NCBI RefSeq assembly: GCF_007830315.1
Contig: NZ_VLKJ01000004.1
Coordinates: 124,001-188,000, forward strand
From: Novosphingobium taihuense
GTDB taxonomy: Bacteria > Pseudomonadota > Alphaproteobacteria > Sphingomonadales > Sphingomonadaceae
Direction: 5' to 3'
Length of the DNA: 64,000 bases
Shown here: positions 27,624-36,116 of the stretch, piece by piece
Layout: every line of letters starts with the position of its first letter
Numbering within the stretch: position 1 is the first letter of the stretch
Translations under genes and position numbers: made by a program
The notes under the pieces: model-generated
Told to the model about the DNA's origin: nothing
Seen by the model: the letters and a program-made list of their open reading frames with translations, nothing else
Database searches by the model: none

Positions 27624-28619
27624 ATGGCCATCAAAGCATGTGTTTCCGCTGCGCTTGCTGCGCTCGCATGCCTGTCTGCACAGCAGGCTGCTGCGGCTGA
27701 AACATGTCCGCCATTGCGATGGATGACGTTGGGCACCGCGGGTGGGCCGGTGCCAACCCCGGACCGATCCGAACCTGCCAATCTGCTCACCGCCGATGAC
27801 TTCTCCGCACTGGTGGATGCCGGTGACGGTACGGTCGTGCAACTTGCGCGTCGCGGCCTTGATCTGACGCGAATCAGTGCCGTCTTCATCAGCCATCACC
27901 ATATGGATCATACCGGCGGTCTGCCTGCGGTCATCGGCCTGCGCTGGATGAACAATATGCCCGGCCAGTTGACCATTTATGGTCCACCCGGAACGCGCGA
28001 GATCGTGGACGGAATCATTGCCACGATGGGCCCGCAGTCGCGCGTCGGGTTCGGGCTCGGGCTCGGGCAGAAGAGCACCCCGCCGTCGGACTCTGTAAGG
28101 GTAGTGGAAATGCGGTCGGGCGATCAGGTTTCGTCAGGCAACGTGAAGATTACCGCCGTCGAGAACTCCCATTACGATGAATCAGTGTCGGGGAAGGCGG
28201 ACAGGGCGATCTCGCTCAGCTACCGGTTTCAGCTGGGCTCGCGATCGATCACCTATTCCGGTGACACTGGCCCCAGCGCAGCCTTTGAAAAACTCGCAAC
28301 CGGCACCGACTTGCTTGTCAGCGAAGTTATCGATCTCGATCCGATACTTGCGTCCATTCGCAAGACGCGCCCCGACATGCCCGAAGCCGTGTTTCAGTCC
28401 ATGAGCAAGCACCTCTCGACGCATCACATCACGCCGGTCGATCTTGGCAGCCTCGCAGCCAAGGCCAACGTGTCGAGGCTCGTTCTGACGCACTTCGCCA
28501 TCCCGCCGGCACCACTCACCAATTCGGAGGCCCGACTGCGCGAAGGCATCAGCCGAAGCTATTCAGGCCCGGTCGACCTCGCGATCGATCTCCAGTCATT
28601 CGACGTCGCCTGCAAGTAA
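27624..28619 (+). CDS. Exported metallo-beta-lactamase-fold hydrolase
   Basis: A 331-residue protein with a signal peptide (1-25) and the MBL-fold zinc motif HHHMDH (His91, His93, Asp95, His96). Further ligands are GDTGPS and HFAIPPA. It resembles RNase Z-like/arylsulfatase-type MBL proteins in domain layout, but export rules out tRNA processing. Substrate unknown. It follows frmA after the 27550 hairpin and precedes a convergent SDR gene. Confidence 0.83.
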   Translation: MAIKACVSAALAALACLSAQQAAAAETCPPLRWMTLGTAGGPVPTPDRSEPANLLTADDFSALVDAGDGTVVQLARRGLDLTRISAVFISHHHMDHTGGLPAVIGLRWMNNMPGQLTIYGPPGTREIVDGIIATMGPQSRVGFGLGLGQKSTPPSDSVRVVEMRSGDQVSSGNVKITAVENSHYDESVSGKADRAISLSYRFQLGSRSITYSGDTGPSAAFEKLATGTDLLVSEVIDLDPILASIRKTRPDMPEAVFQSMSKHLSTHHITPVDLGSLAAKANVSRLVLTHFAIPPAPLTNSEARLREGISRSYSGPVDLAIDLQSFDVACK

Positions 28620-28640
28620 CAAGCCGCCGCAAAGCAAGCC

Positions 28641-29420
28641 TCACATCGCCGAAATCCCGCCGTCGAGCTTCAGCTCTGCCCCGGTCATGAAGCGGCTCTC
28701 GTCGCTGGCGAGGTAGAGCACGCCCGCTGCGATATCGTCCGGCTCGCCCACGCGCCCCAGCGGGATCTGGCGGGCGAGCTTGCCCATGACCACGTCCTTG
28801 TCGATGTTGGCGTTGGTTGCGATCCCGTCCAGGATCGGGGTGTCGACGAATGTCGGATGCACCGAATTGCAGCGCACATCCCAGCCGCGCTTGGCGCAAT
28901 AGAGCGCGACCGACTTGGTCAGCATCCACACTGCGGCCTTGCTGGCGTTGTAACCCGGCATGGTGTCCGACGCGATCAGCCCGGCGATCGAACTGATGTT
29001 GACGATCGAGGCGGGCTGGCTGTCGCGCAGCAGGGGCAGGGCCTTCTGGCAGCCCAAGAATACGGAATCGACGTTGATCGCGAAGCCGCGATGCCATTCC
29101 TCCAGCGTGCAGGTCTCGATATTGCCGCGCACGCCCACGCCCGCGTTGTTGACCAGCACCGATAGCCCGCCGAGCTTTTCTGCGGCGAGGGCCATCGCCT
29201 TGTCCCAGTCGTCCGCGCTCGTCACGTCATGGCGCATGGCAAACGCCGTGCCTGTACCCAGCTCTGCATTGATCGCCTCGGCCTGCTTGGCCGCGCCATC
29301 GCCGTTGATATCGGTTAGCAGAACCTTCGCGCCTTCGCGCGCCAGCATCCAGGCATGCGCTGCGCCGAGCCCTTGCGCCGCACCCGTAACAAGTGCCTTC
29401 TTGCCCTGAACCCTGCCCAT
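28641..29420 (-). CDS. Short-chain dehydrogenase/reductase
   Basis: A 259-residue classical SDR: the cofactor motif TGAAQGLG (12-19), NNAG (91-94), the catalytic Ser-Tyr-Lys with Y157NASK161, and the C-terminal GGISAM. It uses NAD or NADP to interconvert an alcohol and a ketone. The substrate cannot be read from the sequence. It is probably monocistronic on the minus strand. Confidence 0.9.
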   Translation of the reverse strand: MGRVQGKKALVTGAAQGLGAAHAWMLAREGAKVLLTDINGDGAAKQAEAINAELGTGTAFAMRHDVTSADDWDKAMALAAEKLGGLSVLVNNAGVGVRGNIETCTLEEWHRGFAINVDSVFLGCQKALPLLRDSQPASIVNISSIAGLIASDTMPGYNASKAAVWMLTKSVALYCAKRGWDVRCNSVHPTFVDTPILDGIATNANIDKDVVMGKLARQIPLGRVGEPDDIAAGVLYLASDESRFMTGAELKLDGGISAM

Positions 29421-29491
29421 CGCCTCACTCTCCTGCTTTCCGTTTGCGTCAACGAAGCAAGTTGCGGGCGATCACGCAAGTCTTGGGAAGA

Positions 29492-30034
29492 TCAGGCCAT
29501 GATCCCCGGCGCGAGCAGCAGCAGCATCCGCACGTCGATTGCATAGCCTTCTGCACGCTTGGCTGCGAGGAAGCTCTCGATTTCCGTAAGGGCAACCCGG
29601 TGCACGGTGATGCCTTCGCCTTCTACACCGCCGCCCTCGGAAACTTTTTCCAGATCATGCGCGCGGAACAGCGTGAAGGCCTCTGTCACCATCCCCGGCG
29701 AGGAATGGAACTCGCCCAATGATTCGATGCGCCCCGGACGGTATCCCGTTTCTTCCTCGAGCTCGCGTGCGGCAGCGTCGGCAGGATCTTCGTTCTCCGC
29801 ACCCGCCTCGTCACCAATCAGCCCGGCAGGAAGCTCGATGCACGGACGCCCGAGCGGTACGCGGAACTGCTCCACCAGCAGCACATGCCCGTCCTCGATG
29901 GCGAGGATCACCGCGGCCTTGATGTTGCGGTTGCGCGAGACGTATTCCCACCGCCCGCGCGTCTTGGCGACGATGAAGCGGCCTTCCCAGCGCACCTGCT
30001 CGGGATGGTCGCGATATTCTTCTTCGAGACTCAT
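29492..30034 (-). CDS. NUDIX hydrolase, ADP-ribose pyrophosphatase type
   Basis: A 180-residue NUDIX protein. The core box AARELEEETGYRPG follows an ELPAGL motif and a short Glu/Asp-rich insertion. The domain resembles ADP-ribose pyrophosphatases, which hydrolyse nucleoside diphosphates linked to other groups. Its ATG overlaps the upstream TPM-domain gene stop by 4 bases, so it is the last gene of the lemA-TPM-TPM operon. Confidence 0.9.
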   Translation of the reverse strand: MSLEEEYRDHPEQVRWEGRFIVAKTRGRWEYVSRNRNIKAAVILAIEDGHVLLVEQFRVPLGRPCIELPAGLIGDEAGAENEDPADAAARELEEETGYRPGRIESLGEFHSSPGMVTEAFTLFRAHDLEKVSEGGGVEGEGITVHRVALTEIESFLAAKRAEGYAIDVRMLLLLAPGIMA

Positions 30035-30714
30035 ACTTCGATCAACCTGTCCGGTAACTCGTTCACATCGTCGGCCGAACGCGGAAAATGCTCAGCAAGA
30101 ACCTTGCCGACCTCGGTCACAGCCGCCGCCATCCCCTGCGCCATCTGCCCCTGCCGCAGCGGATCGAGCATTGCCTTCATTGCGTGGCCCCAGGTTTCGG
30201 GGGATACCTTGGAAGCAATCGCTGCATCGGCGATGATTTCGGCGCGATGCTCGGCAAGGCTGAGGTAGATCAGCACACCAGTATGCCCGGTGGTGCGGCT
30301 TTCGGCACCGACACGAAAGCATGTCAGCGCCCGCTCGCGCACACGGGCATTGCGCACCCGTCGTGGTGTCAGCCACAGGCCGAGCGGCGTGAAGCGCATA
30401 AGCAGGTACATGGCTCCGAACTTGAGCGACATGACGGTCAGCGCCAGCCCTAGCACCGCACGAGGCGTCCATTCGAACGCCCACAGCCCCAGCACCCGCT
30501 CGATCATCGGCAGATAGAACCCGGCAAACATGTCCAGCACGGCCAGCGCCACGACGGCCGCCAGCGCGCTCCAGACCAGAGCCACGTCGCGATAGGAATC
30601 AGAACGGGGCGTTACGATCGTCACGATCTCGCCCGCACTCTGCGCTTCGGCTGCGGCCACGGCATCGGAGACAATCTTGTGCTCAGCTTCGTTCATCTGC
30701 ACGAGCTTGCCCAT
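30031..30714 (-). CDS. TPM-domain (DUF477) membrane protein
   Basis: A 227-residue protein starting MGKLVQMNEAEHK. It has an N-terminal segment with SAGEIVTIVTP, two membrane helices (about 40-60 and 70-95, with a further hydrophobic stretch) and a C-terminal region with TGHTGVLIYLSLAEHRAEIIAD, the TPM fold core. The start codon at 30714 overlaps the stop of the preceding TPM gene (TGATG), indicating tight coupling. Function is unknown; family members associate with LemA and photosystem repair in other organisms. Confidence 0.8.
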   Translation of the reverse strand: MGKLVQMNEAEHKIVSDAVAAAEAQSAGEIVTIVTPRSDSYRDVALVWSALAAVVALAVLDMFAGFYLPMIERVLGLWAFEWTPRAVLGLALTVMSLKFGAMYLLMRFTPLGLWLTPRRVRNARVRERALTCFRVGAESRTTGHTGVLIYLSLAEHRAEIIADAAIASKVSPETWGHAMKAMLDPLRQGQMAQGMAAAVTEVGKVLAEHFPRSADDVNELPDRLIEV

Positions 30715-31580
30715 CACCAATCCCCCGAAGCGCCGCCGCCGTCGAAGCCGCCGCCACCGCCACCAAATCCGCCAAAGCCACCGCCGCTGCCCCAATCGGA
30801 ACCGCCACCGCCGCCCCATCCGCTTGAATGACGGTTGTCCGAAGCGGCACGGGCGATCTCGCTTATGCCCCACAACACGATACCGGGATCAATCCCGCTG
30901 CGACGTTGCGAATAGCCACGCTTGCGTCGGCCAAAAATGCCAATGATTACTACGATCAGCACGACCCAGAAGATTGAACTGCCGATGGACGAGCCAGCTT
31001 CGCCCTCGCTTCGTGAAGCGGCCTTTGCAGCCTCTGCGATTGCCTTTGCATCGGCGGGGTCGCGGTTCAATTGCGCGATGATCTGGTCGACACCGTCGTT
31101 GATGCCGCCAGCATAGTCTTCCGCCTTGAACTTGGGTGCAACGTTATCGCGAATGATACGTCCTGCGAGGACGTCTGGCAGCCGTTCCTGCACACCGCGC
31201 GCTGCGTGAATGCGCATTTTGCGCTCGGTCGGTGCTACAAGAAAAAGTATCCCCTGCTCGGTCTTGGCACCGCCAATGTCCCAAGTCTCAGCAAGCTGCT
31301 GGGCGTAATCCGCGACATCCATGTTTTCCAGCGACTTTACCGTCGCCACGATCACTGCCCGACCTGTCTGCGCGTTGTAGGCCGAAAGCTTCTGCACCAG
31401 AGCAGCCTCTTCGGCATCCGGAATGATGTTTGCCTGATCAAGCACAGGCCCCGCAGGCCGCGCCGGCATGGCCGCCTGCGCTGCTCCCGCCATCAGCAGA
31501 AGCAGCAGCGAGACAGTTTGCCAGAAAACCCGCAACTGGCGGGTCACGTCACTTGCCCGACGCAGCAGGCGCCGGGGCAT
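30714..31580 (-). CDS. TPM-domain protein with Gly-rich C-terminal tail
   Basis: A 288-residue exported membrane protein: an N-terminal hydrophobic signal/anchor (about 15-37), a TPM domain with GRAVIVATVKSLE and KTEQGILFLVAPTERKMRIHAARGVQE, a second membrane helix (about 205-222) and a Gly/Ser/Trp-rich tail (about 255-288). The ATG at 31580 overlaps lemA by 32 bases; a GTG at 31547, just after the lemA stop, gives a more compact signal peptide and may be the true start. Domain order matches YgcG-type proteins paired with LemA. Confidence 0.8.
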   Translation of the reverse strand: MPRRLLRRASDVTRQLRVFWQTVSLLLLLMAGAAQAAMPARPAGPVLDQANIIPDAEEAALVQKLSAYNAQTGRAVIVATVKSLENMDVADYAQQLAETWDIGGAKTEQGILFLVAPTERKMRIHAARGVQERLPDVLAGRIIRDNVAPKFKAEDYAGGINDGVDQIIAQLNRDPADAKAIAEAAKAASRSEGEAGSSIGSSIFWVVLIVVIIGIFGRRKRGYSQRRSGIDPGIVLWGISEIARAASDNRHSSGWGGGGGSDWGSGGGFGGFGGGGGGFDGGGASGDW

Positions 31581-32175
31581 TCATGTCAAAGTTCACCGTT
31601 GGTGCCACTTCCGATCCGGCCGCGGCCTTGAACGGAACCATCGGCTTGGCCCCATGGATCAGCTTCGCGCCGATGGCATCAGGGAAGGTGCGGATCGTGG
31701 TGTTATAGGCCTGAACCGCCTCATTGTAGCGCGTGCGGCTCACATTGATGCGGTTCTCGGTGCCTTCAAGTTGCACCATCAGGTCGGCAAAGCGTGCCTG
31801 GCTCTGCAACTGCGGATAGTTCTCCACCACCGTGCGCAGCTGTCCCAGCGCCTGGGTCAACTGGTTCTGCGCATTCTGGAATTTCTCGAACTCGGCAGGG
31901 TTCGAAAGATCGTCGGTGGTGATGTTGATCGAAGTGGCAGCGGCGCGAGCGTTGGTCACATTCGTCAGGATCGTCGTTTCCGAAGCTGCCGCACCCTTGG
32001 CCGTGGCGACAAGGTTCGGGATCAGGTCGGCACGACGCTGGTAGGAGCTTTCGACGTCGGCCCAGCGCGCCTTGGCCTCTTCCTCGGCGGCAGGAACCGA
32101 GTTGATCCCGCATGCTGAAAGGCTGGCGGCGGCAACGGTGGCGAATGCGATCTGCGTAAAGCGGGTAGCGGCCAT
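31549..32175 (-). CDS. lemA: LemA family lipoprotein
   Basis: A 208-residue protein with a lipoprotein signal (lipobox SLSAC, Cys22) and a long helical domain typical of LemA: RADLIPNLVATAKGAAASETTILTNV, QNQLTQALGQLRTVVENYPQL and ENRINVSRTRYNEAVQAYN. LemA proteins are envelope-associated helical-bundle proteins of uncertain function, usually encoded with TPM-domain proteins as here. GGGGAA lies 9 bases upstream of the start at 32175. Confidence 0.88.
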   Translation of the reverse strand: MAATRFTQIAFATVAAASLSACGINSVPAAEEEAKARWADVESSYQRRADLIPNLVATAKGAAASETTILTNVTNARAAATSINITTDDLSNPAEFEKFQNAQNQLTQALGQLRTVVENYPQLQSQARFADLMVQLEGTENRINVSRTRYNEAVQAYNTTIRTFPDAIGAKLIHGAKPMVPFKAAAGSEVAPTVNFDMNAPAPAASGK

Positions 32176-32306
32176 CGACGTAAGTTCCCCTTTGGATGAT
32201 GCAGCAGAGATAGCGGTCCGCCGAAACGGTTCAAGTATCCCCGGTACTGCAACCGATTGGCACTTGTCGCGTTCCGCGCACAATGGCAACCAACGGAAAA
32301 GGGATC

Positions 32307-32780
32307 ATGGTTAATCAGGACGTGAAGGGGGAAGTGCTGGGCATGTTTGGAGAGTTCAAGAAATTCATCGCGCGCGGCAACGTGCTCGATCTCGCGGTCG
32401 GCGTGATCATCGGTGGCGCGTTCGGCAAGATCGTGACCTCGCTGACCGAAAGCGTGATCATGCCAGTTGTTGGCTGGATCACCGGCGGTGTAGATTTCAC
32501 CCGCTACTTCATTCAGCTTGGCCCGGTCCCGGCAGACTTCAAGGGCGATGCCAACAGCTACGTCGATCTCAAAGCCGCTGGCGTGCCGATGATCGGTTAT
32601 GGCGATTTCATCACCCAGGCGGTCAATTTCGTGATCGTCGCGTTCATCATCTTCCTGCTGGTAAAGGCGATCAACAAGGCCTTCGAAAAGCCTGCCGAGG
32701 AAGCACCTGCCGCGCCCGCCGGGCCGACCGAGGTCGAACTGCTCGTCGAGATCCGCGATGCGCTGAAGGCGAAGGGCTGA
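32307..32780 (+). CDS. mscL: Large-conductance mechanosensitive channel
   Basis: MscL is a homopentameric inner-membrane channel that opens under membrane tension and releases solutes during osmotic downshock. The protein has the N-terminal amphipathic segment [10 protein letters not shown], the first helix [21 protein letters not shown], a periplasmic loop and the second helix near [20 protein letters not shown]-terminal coiled-coil follows. The family start suggests the internal ATG at 32343; the ATG at 32307 is used here because it also has a purine-rich leader. REP hairpins follow. Confidence 0.93.
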   Translation: MVNQDVKGEVLGMFGEFKKFIARGNVLDLAVGVIIGGAFGKIVTSLTESVIMPVVGWITGGVDFTRYFIQLGPVPADFKGDANSYVDLKAAGVPMIGYGDFITQAVNFVIVAFIIFLLVKAINKAFEKPAEEAPAAPAGPTEVELLVEIRDALKAKG

Positions 32781-32805
32781 TCGGTCTACACGACATTCCT
32801 ACGCT

Positions 32806-32937
32806 CGTCATTCCGGCGAAGGCCGGAATCCATAACCTCTCGCCGGAGTGCGTCACTCGAGCAAATGGACCCCGGCCTGCGCCGGGGTGACAGACCGGGG
32901 CAGGTTGTGGCCACGGCGCCCCGGCGAAGGCCGGGGC
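32806..32937. repeat. Cluster of three REP-like hairpins
   Basis: Three palindromes each have 8-bp arms and a 4-base loop: ATTCCGGC-GAAG-GCCGGAAT (32810-32829), ACCCCGGC-CTGC-GCCGGGGT (32869-32888) and GCCCCGGC-GAAG-GCCGGGGC (32918-32937). They are spaced about 59 and 49 bases apart, between mscL and ssrA, and belong to a GCCGG-type family distinct from the CCCGGG type at 16, 40 and 47 kb. Confidence 0.8.
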
Positions 32938-33014
32938 CCACTCCGCCAGCGTCACAATGCAGCCGCAGATCGTTGCTGCCCCCCTTTTCATTTGCCGCGC
33001 AGTCCCTATATCCA

Positions 33015-33360
33015 CCTCTGCCGGTTTCGACCGGCTATGGTGATAAACTGCGGCGTGCAATAGGCACAGCGGACCCGGGGGCGGTACCCGGCGGCTCCAC
33101 CATCACTACCGTGTTCTTCGGGATGCGGGCCTTGTTGTCGCAAGGGTGTTGATGGGGCCGAACTAGGATCGACGTGTGTTGAAAAGCGCTGTTTTTGCCC
33201 GGGCTGAGTAACCCGTTCAAGGCTCAAAACTCACAAGTGCCAACGACAACGAAGCACTTGCTCTCGCTGCATAATTCTAGGGGCTAACGCCCTGAAGTTA
33301 TAAGGTTAGAGCACGGTTCGGACCGAACCGGGTAACAGAATCGGAAACCGGGGGCTGGGG
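33015..33360 (+). ncRNA. ssrA: tmRNA, circularly permuted two-piece form
   Basis: The acceptor part comes first and ends CGGCTCC-ACCA at 33102, after a T arm CCGGG...CCCGG. The coding piece starts at 33154 with GGGGCCG, which pairs with CGGCTCC to form the acceptor stem. About 51 bases between the pieces would be removed. The resume codon is GCC at 33239 and the tag reads Ala-Asn-Asp-Asn-Glu-Ala-Leu-Ala-Leu-Ala-Ala, then TAA at 33272-33274. tmRNA rescues stalled ribosomes and marks the product for proteolysis. This permuted layout is typical of alphaproteobacteria. Outer ends are approximate. Confidence 0.93.
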
Positions 33361-33408
33361 GCGAGCCTAGCAACAGAATCGCCCTATTCATCTTGAATGC
33401 CGCTGGCC

Positions 33409-33654
33409 TTATTCCTCGATGGCCGCCTCGAGCTCCTTCAATCGCTGCTCCATGCGCAGCGAGTCCAGGATCTTCGCGCCTCCGATGAACACTGCACCCG
33501 TTGCTGCCAGAAACAGCAACTTGCCGCCAAATCCGGGATATTGCCCAAGGTATGCCTGACCACGCTCCACCGCGCCCAAGGCCAGCGCAAAGATCACCGC
33601 GAACGCTTCGAAGCGGGTCTTGATGATGAACAGGCGGCCGACCTTGCGAAGCAT
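33409..33654 (-). CDS. Small membrane protein of unknown function
   Basis: An 81-residue protein beginning MLRKVGRLFIIKTRFEAFAVIFALALGAVERG, with two hydrophobic helices (about 15-30 and 40-62) and a charged C-terminal helix with EQRLKELEAAIEE. Upstream in-frame ATG codons exist, but the compact start fits conserved sphingomonad proteins of this kind that I recall. No function is known. It lies between ssrA and astB on the minus strand. Confidence 0.65.
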   Translation of the reverse strand: MLRKVGRLFIIKTRFEAFAVIFALALGAVERGQAYLGQYPGFGGKLLFLAATGAVFIGGAKILDSLRMEQRLKELEAAIEE

Positions 33655-33803
33655 CCGGATACAATTCCTCTTGTTTGCAGAATCACGTCGCAACGATCGT
33701 GCCAGATCATGAAATGCTGGCAACAGTCTGGTTAATCCAATCTTCACTGTAAAGTGAGGCGACAACCTGCAACGAGCTCGACATCAAGGAAACGCCCCGA
33801 GGC

Positions 33804-35069
33804 TCAGGCGAGTTCCGGCAGCGCTAGGGCTTCGAGCAACGCTGCCCTTGCCTTGATCACGCTGCGGGCGAGGGATTCGCTCCCGATATCAGCAGGATCA
33901 ATCTGTTCGGGCCAATGCTCGCTAACGACCTGTTCGACCAGCACGAGCTTCGCCTCATTCAGCAGGAAGCGCGGATCGACGGTGGCAGGATCTGCGACAA
34001 CTCGCAGGCGCAGGCACGCAGGCCCTCCGCCATTGGCCATTGACTGGCGCACGTCCACAGGAAGCACACGGCGGATCGGCCCGTTCGAGGCGACATGGCC
34101 CTCCAGCCAGCTCCGCACCGAAGGTGTCTCCCAGGCTTCGAGCGGGATCACGAGGCCCATCTCGCCGCTCGGCAAGGTCAGGAGCTGCGCGTTGAACAGG
34201 TAGCTCCTGATTGCATCGCCAAGGCTGACGATGCTGGCCGACACCACCACAATTTCGGCCTCGGGAAGCCGCTCGCGGATCGCAGCATAAGTACCTTCGG
34301 GATCGGCAAAGGCCTGTTCGTGGGTGAACAGCACGCGCTCGTTGGCCACTGCCACAACGTCGTTGTGGAATGCCCCTGCGGCAATCGCCTCGCTCGCCTG
34401 TTCGACGAACAGACAACGCTCTGGATTCAGCCCATGCAGACGTGCCACAGCTCTGCTTGCCTGTTCGTGCTGGCGCGCGGGGAAAGCGCCCCCGGTCGTG
34501 CCATAGACGAAGATCTCCAGCCCGGGCACATCATGGCTGGCGCACATGCGCATGTGGTTTGCCGCGCCCTCGTCACCAAAGCACGGCGGCACCGCATCGT
34601 GCACTTCAAATGACTGGTTGTTGGCAAAGGCGAGGCGCAGCTGGCGCACGGTATCCGGCCATTCCTGCGAACGGTGCGGCATCGTTACCAGGTTCGCCGC
34701 GGTCAGATGGCAGCGCCCGTCCACCGTGTCGGGCGCGGGGCTGACCGTCGCGGCATTGGCCGTCCACATTGACGACGCCGACCATGCCGCCGCACGCAGG
34801 CGTCGCTGCACGCCATCACTTTCGTCAATGTTTTCAAGACCGAGGGCCTTCAGCAACACGGGATTGGGTCGGGGCAGAGGTGTAAACAGCCCCTGCGTCA
34901 GGCCAAGCGCTATGTTGTGGCGCATCTTGCCCAGTCCCTGCAGCGCGGCGGCGCGGGGGTAGGAAACCTCGCCCGCATTGTTGGCCGAAGCAAGGTTGCC
35001 GAGGCTGAGGCCGGCATAGTTGTGGCTTGGGCCGACAAGGCCGTCGAAGTTGATCTCAACGAGAGGCAT
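33804..35069 (-). CDS. astB: N-succinylarginine dihydrolase
   Basis: AstB hydrolyses N-succinylarginine to N-succinylornithine, CO2 and two ammonia, the second step of the arginine succinyltransferase pathway. The 421-residue protein shows family motifs FDGLVGPSHNYAGLSLGN, CFGDEGAANHMR, AFHNDVVAVAN (catalytic His) and GGGPACLRLRVV (catalytic Cys). Length is normal. It lies 9 bases after astA and is the last gene of the M20-astA-astB operon. Confidence 0.96.
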   Translation of the reverse strand: MPLVEINFDGLVGPSHNYAGLSLGNLASANNAGEVSYPRAAALQGLGKMRHNIALGLTQGLFTPLPRPNPVLLKALGLENIDESDGVQRRLRAAAWSASSMWTANAATVSPAPDTVDGRCHLTAANLVTMPHRSQEWPDTVRQLRLAFANNQSFEVHDAVPPCFGDEGAANHMRMCASHDVPGLEIFVYGTTGGAFPARQHEQASRAVARLHGLNPERCLFVEQASEAIAAGAFHNDVVAVANERVLFTHEQAFADPEGTYAAIRERLPEAEIVVVSASIVSLGDAIRSYLFNAQLLTLPSGEMGLVIPLEAWETPSVRSWLEGHVASNGPIRRVLPVDVRQSMANGGGPACLRLRVVADPATVDPRFLLNEAKLVLVEQVVSEHWPEQIDPADIGSESLARSVIKARAALLEALALPELA

Positions 35070-35078
35070 GTTTCTTCC

Positions 35079-36116
35079 TTAGCGGCCCACGAACCAGACC
35101 ATGTCGCCCACGCTCACGCCCAGCGCGGCGGCGGCTACGGGATCGAGCGTCAGGCCCTCATCGGTAACCGCAATTTCGGCGAAAGTGCAGCGATAGTCGG
35201 CGAGCGTTCCGGTCGCGACCAGCGCTTTCGTCACGCTGCCGCTGCCCTCTGGCGCGCGGATGTGCGCCACCTGTGCCTCTTTTGCTTCGCAGATCGAGCG
35301 GACGCGATCGGTCCTCGCGGTCATCGTCGGGCCGCCGTCGAAGATGTCGACATAGCCTTCATAGGCAAAGCCTTCCTCCTCCAGCATCCTCATCGCCGCG
35401 CGGCCCGAGGGGTGGGGCAGGCCGATGGCGGAGCGCGCGGTTTCGGGCAGCATCGCGATATAGACCGGGTGCTTGGGCATCAGGTCGGCGATGAACTGGT
35501 TGCCGTTGATCGCGTTGAAATAGTCCGCTTCCTGGAAACTCATACCGAAGAAGCGCCCCGCCACGCCGTCCCAGAACGGCGATCCGCCGCGTTCGTCGAT
35601 CACCCCGCGTAGCTCGGCCAAGATCTTGTCGCCAAAGCGTTTTCTGTGCATCGCGATGAACAGGTAGCGGCTGCGGGCGAGCAGCATGCCAAGGCCACCG
35701 GCGCGTTCCGAGGGATGGAGGAACAGCCCGCCCACTTCGCTCGATCCTTCAAGGTCGGTGACGAGATTGAGCATCTCGGCGCGGAAGGTACGGCCAAGTT
35801 CTTGAGAATGCTGGGTAAGCGTGGCCATCCTGTAGGAATAGAAGGGCCACTGGTGGCCGACCGAGGTGAAAATCTGCGCCGTTCCGCGCACTTCTCCGGT
35901 GGCGGTGTCTTCCAGCACCAGAACGAAAAGTTCGTCCTTCGGGTTCCTCGGATCGCCTTCCTCCGAATTGCCGTAAGCCTCTGATGCACGAGCCAATTTT
36001 GCAGTCAGAGCCTTGCGGTCGGGGGGCAGGTTGGTGAAGCCGCCGCCGGTGAGCTTGGCCATTTCGTAGAGCGGTTGCAGGTCGCTCGCGCGGGCGGCGC
36101 GGATGCGGAATGTCAT
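35079..36116 (-). CDS. astA: Arginine N-succinyltransferase
   Basis: AstA transfers succinyl from succinyl-CoA to the alpha-amino group of arginine, starting the pathway. The 345-residue acetyltransferase-fold protein has the characteristic N-terminus FRIRAARASDLQPLYEMAKLTGGGFTNLP, the SEVGGLFLHPSERAGGLGMLLARSRYLF region, and FWDGVAGRFFGMSFQEADYFNAIN. A single copy suggests a homomeric enzyme. It overlaps the preceding M20 gene by 4 bases (ATGA). Confidence 0.96.
   Translation of the reverse strand: MTFRIRAARASDLQPLYEMAKLTGGGFTNLPPDRKALTAKLARASEAYGNSEEGDPRNPKDELFVLVLEDTATGEVRGTAQIFTSVGHQWPFYSYRMATLTQHSQELGRTFRAEMLNLVTDLEGSSEVGGLFLHPSERAGGLGMLLARSRYLFIAMHRKRFGDKILAELRGVIDERGGSPFWDGVAGRFFGMSFQEADYFNAINGNQFIADLMPKHPVYIAMLPETARSAIGLPHPSGRAAMRMLEEEGFAYEGYVDIFDGGPTMTARTDRVRSICEAKEAQVAHIRAPEGSGSVTKALVATGTLADYRCTFAEIAVTDEGLTLDPVAAAALGVSVGDMVWFVGR

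Noticed and set aside
26384..27889. Long open frame opposite frmA
   Set aside because: frmA retains every zinc ligand; the reverse frame is an artefact of codon bias.
32806..32937. CRISPR array near 32.8-32.9 kb
   Set aside because: Repeats are short palindromes without constant-length unique spacers or cas genes; REP-like hairpins explain them.
33035..33220. Small reverse-strand open frames across the ssrA region
   Set aside because: The sequence is explained by the two-piece tmRNA with pairing ends and tag frame.
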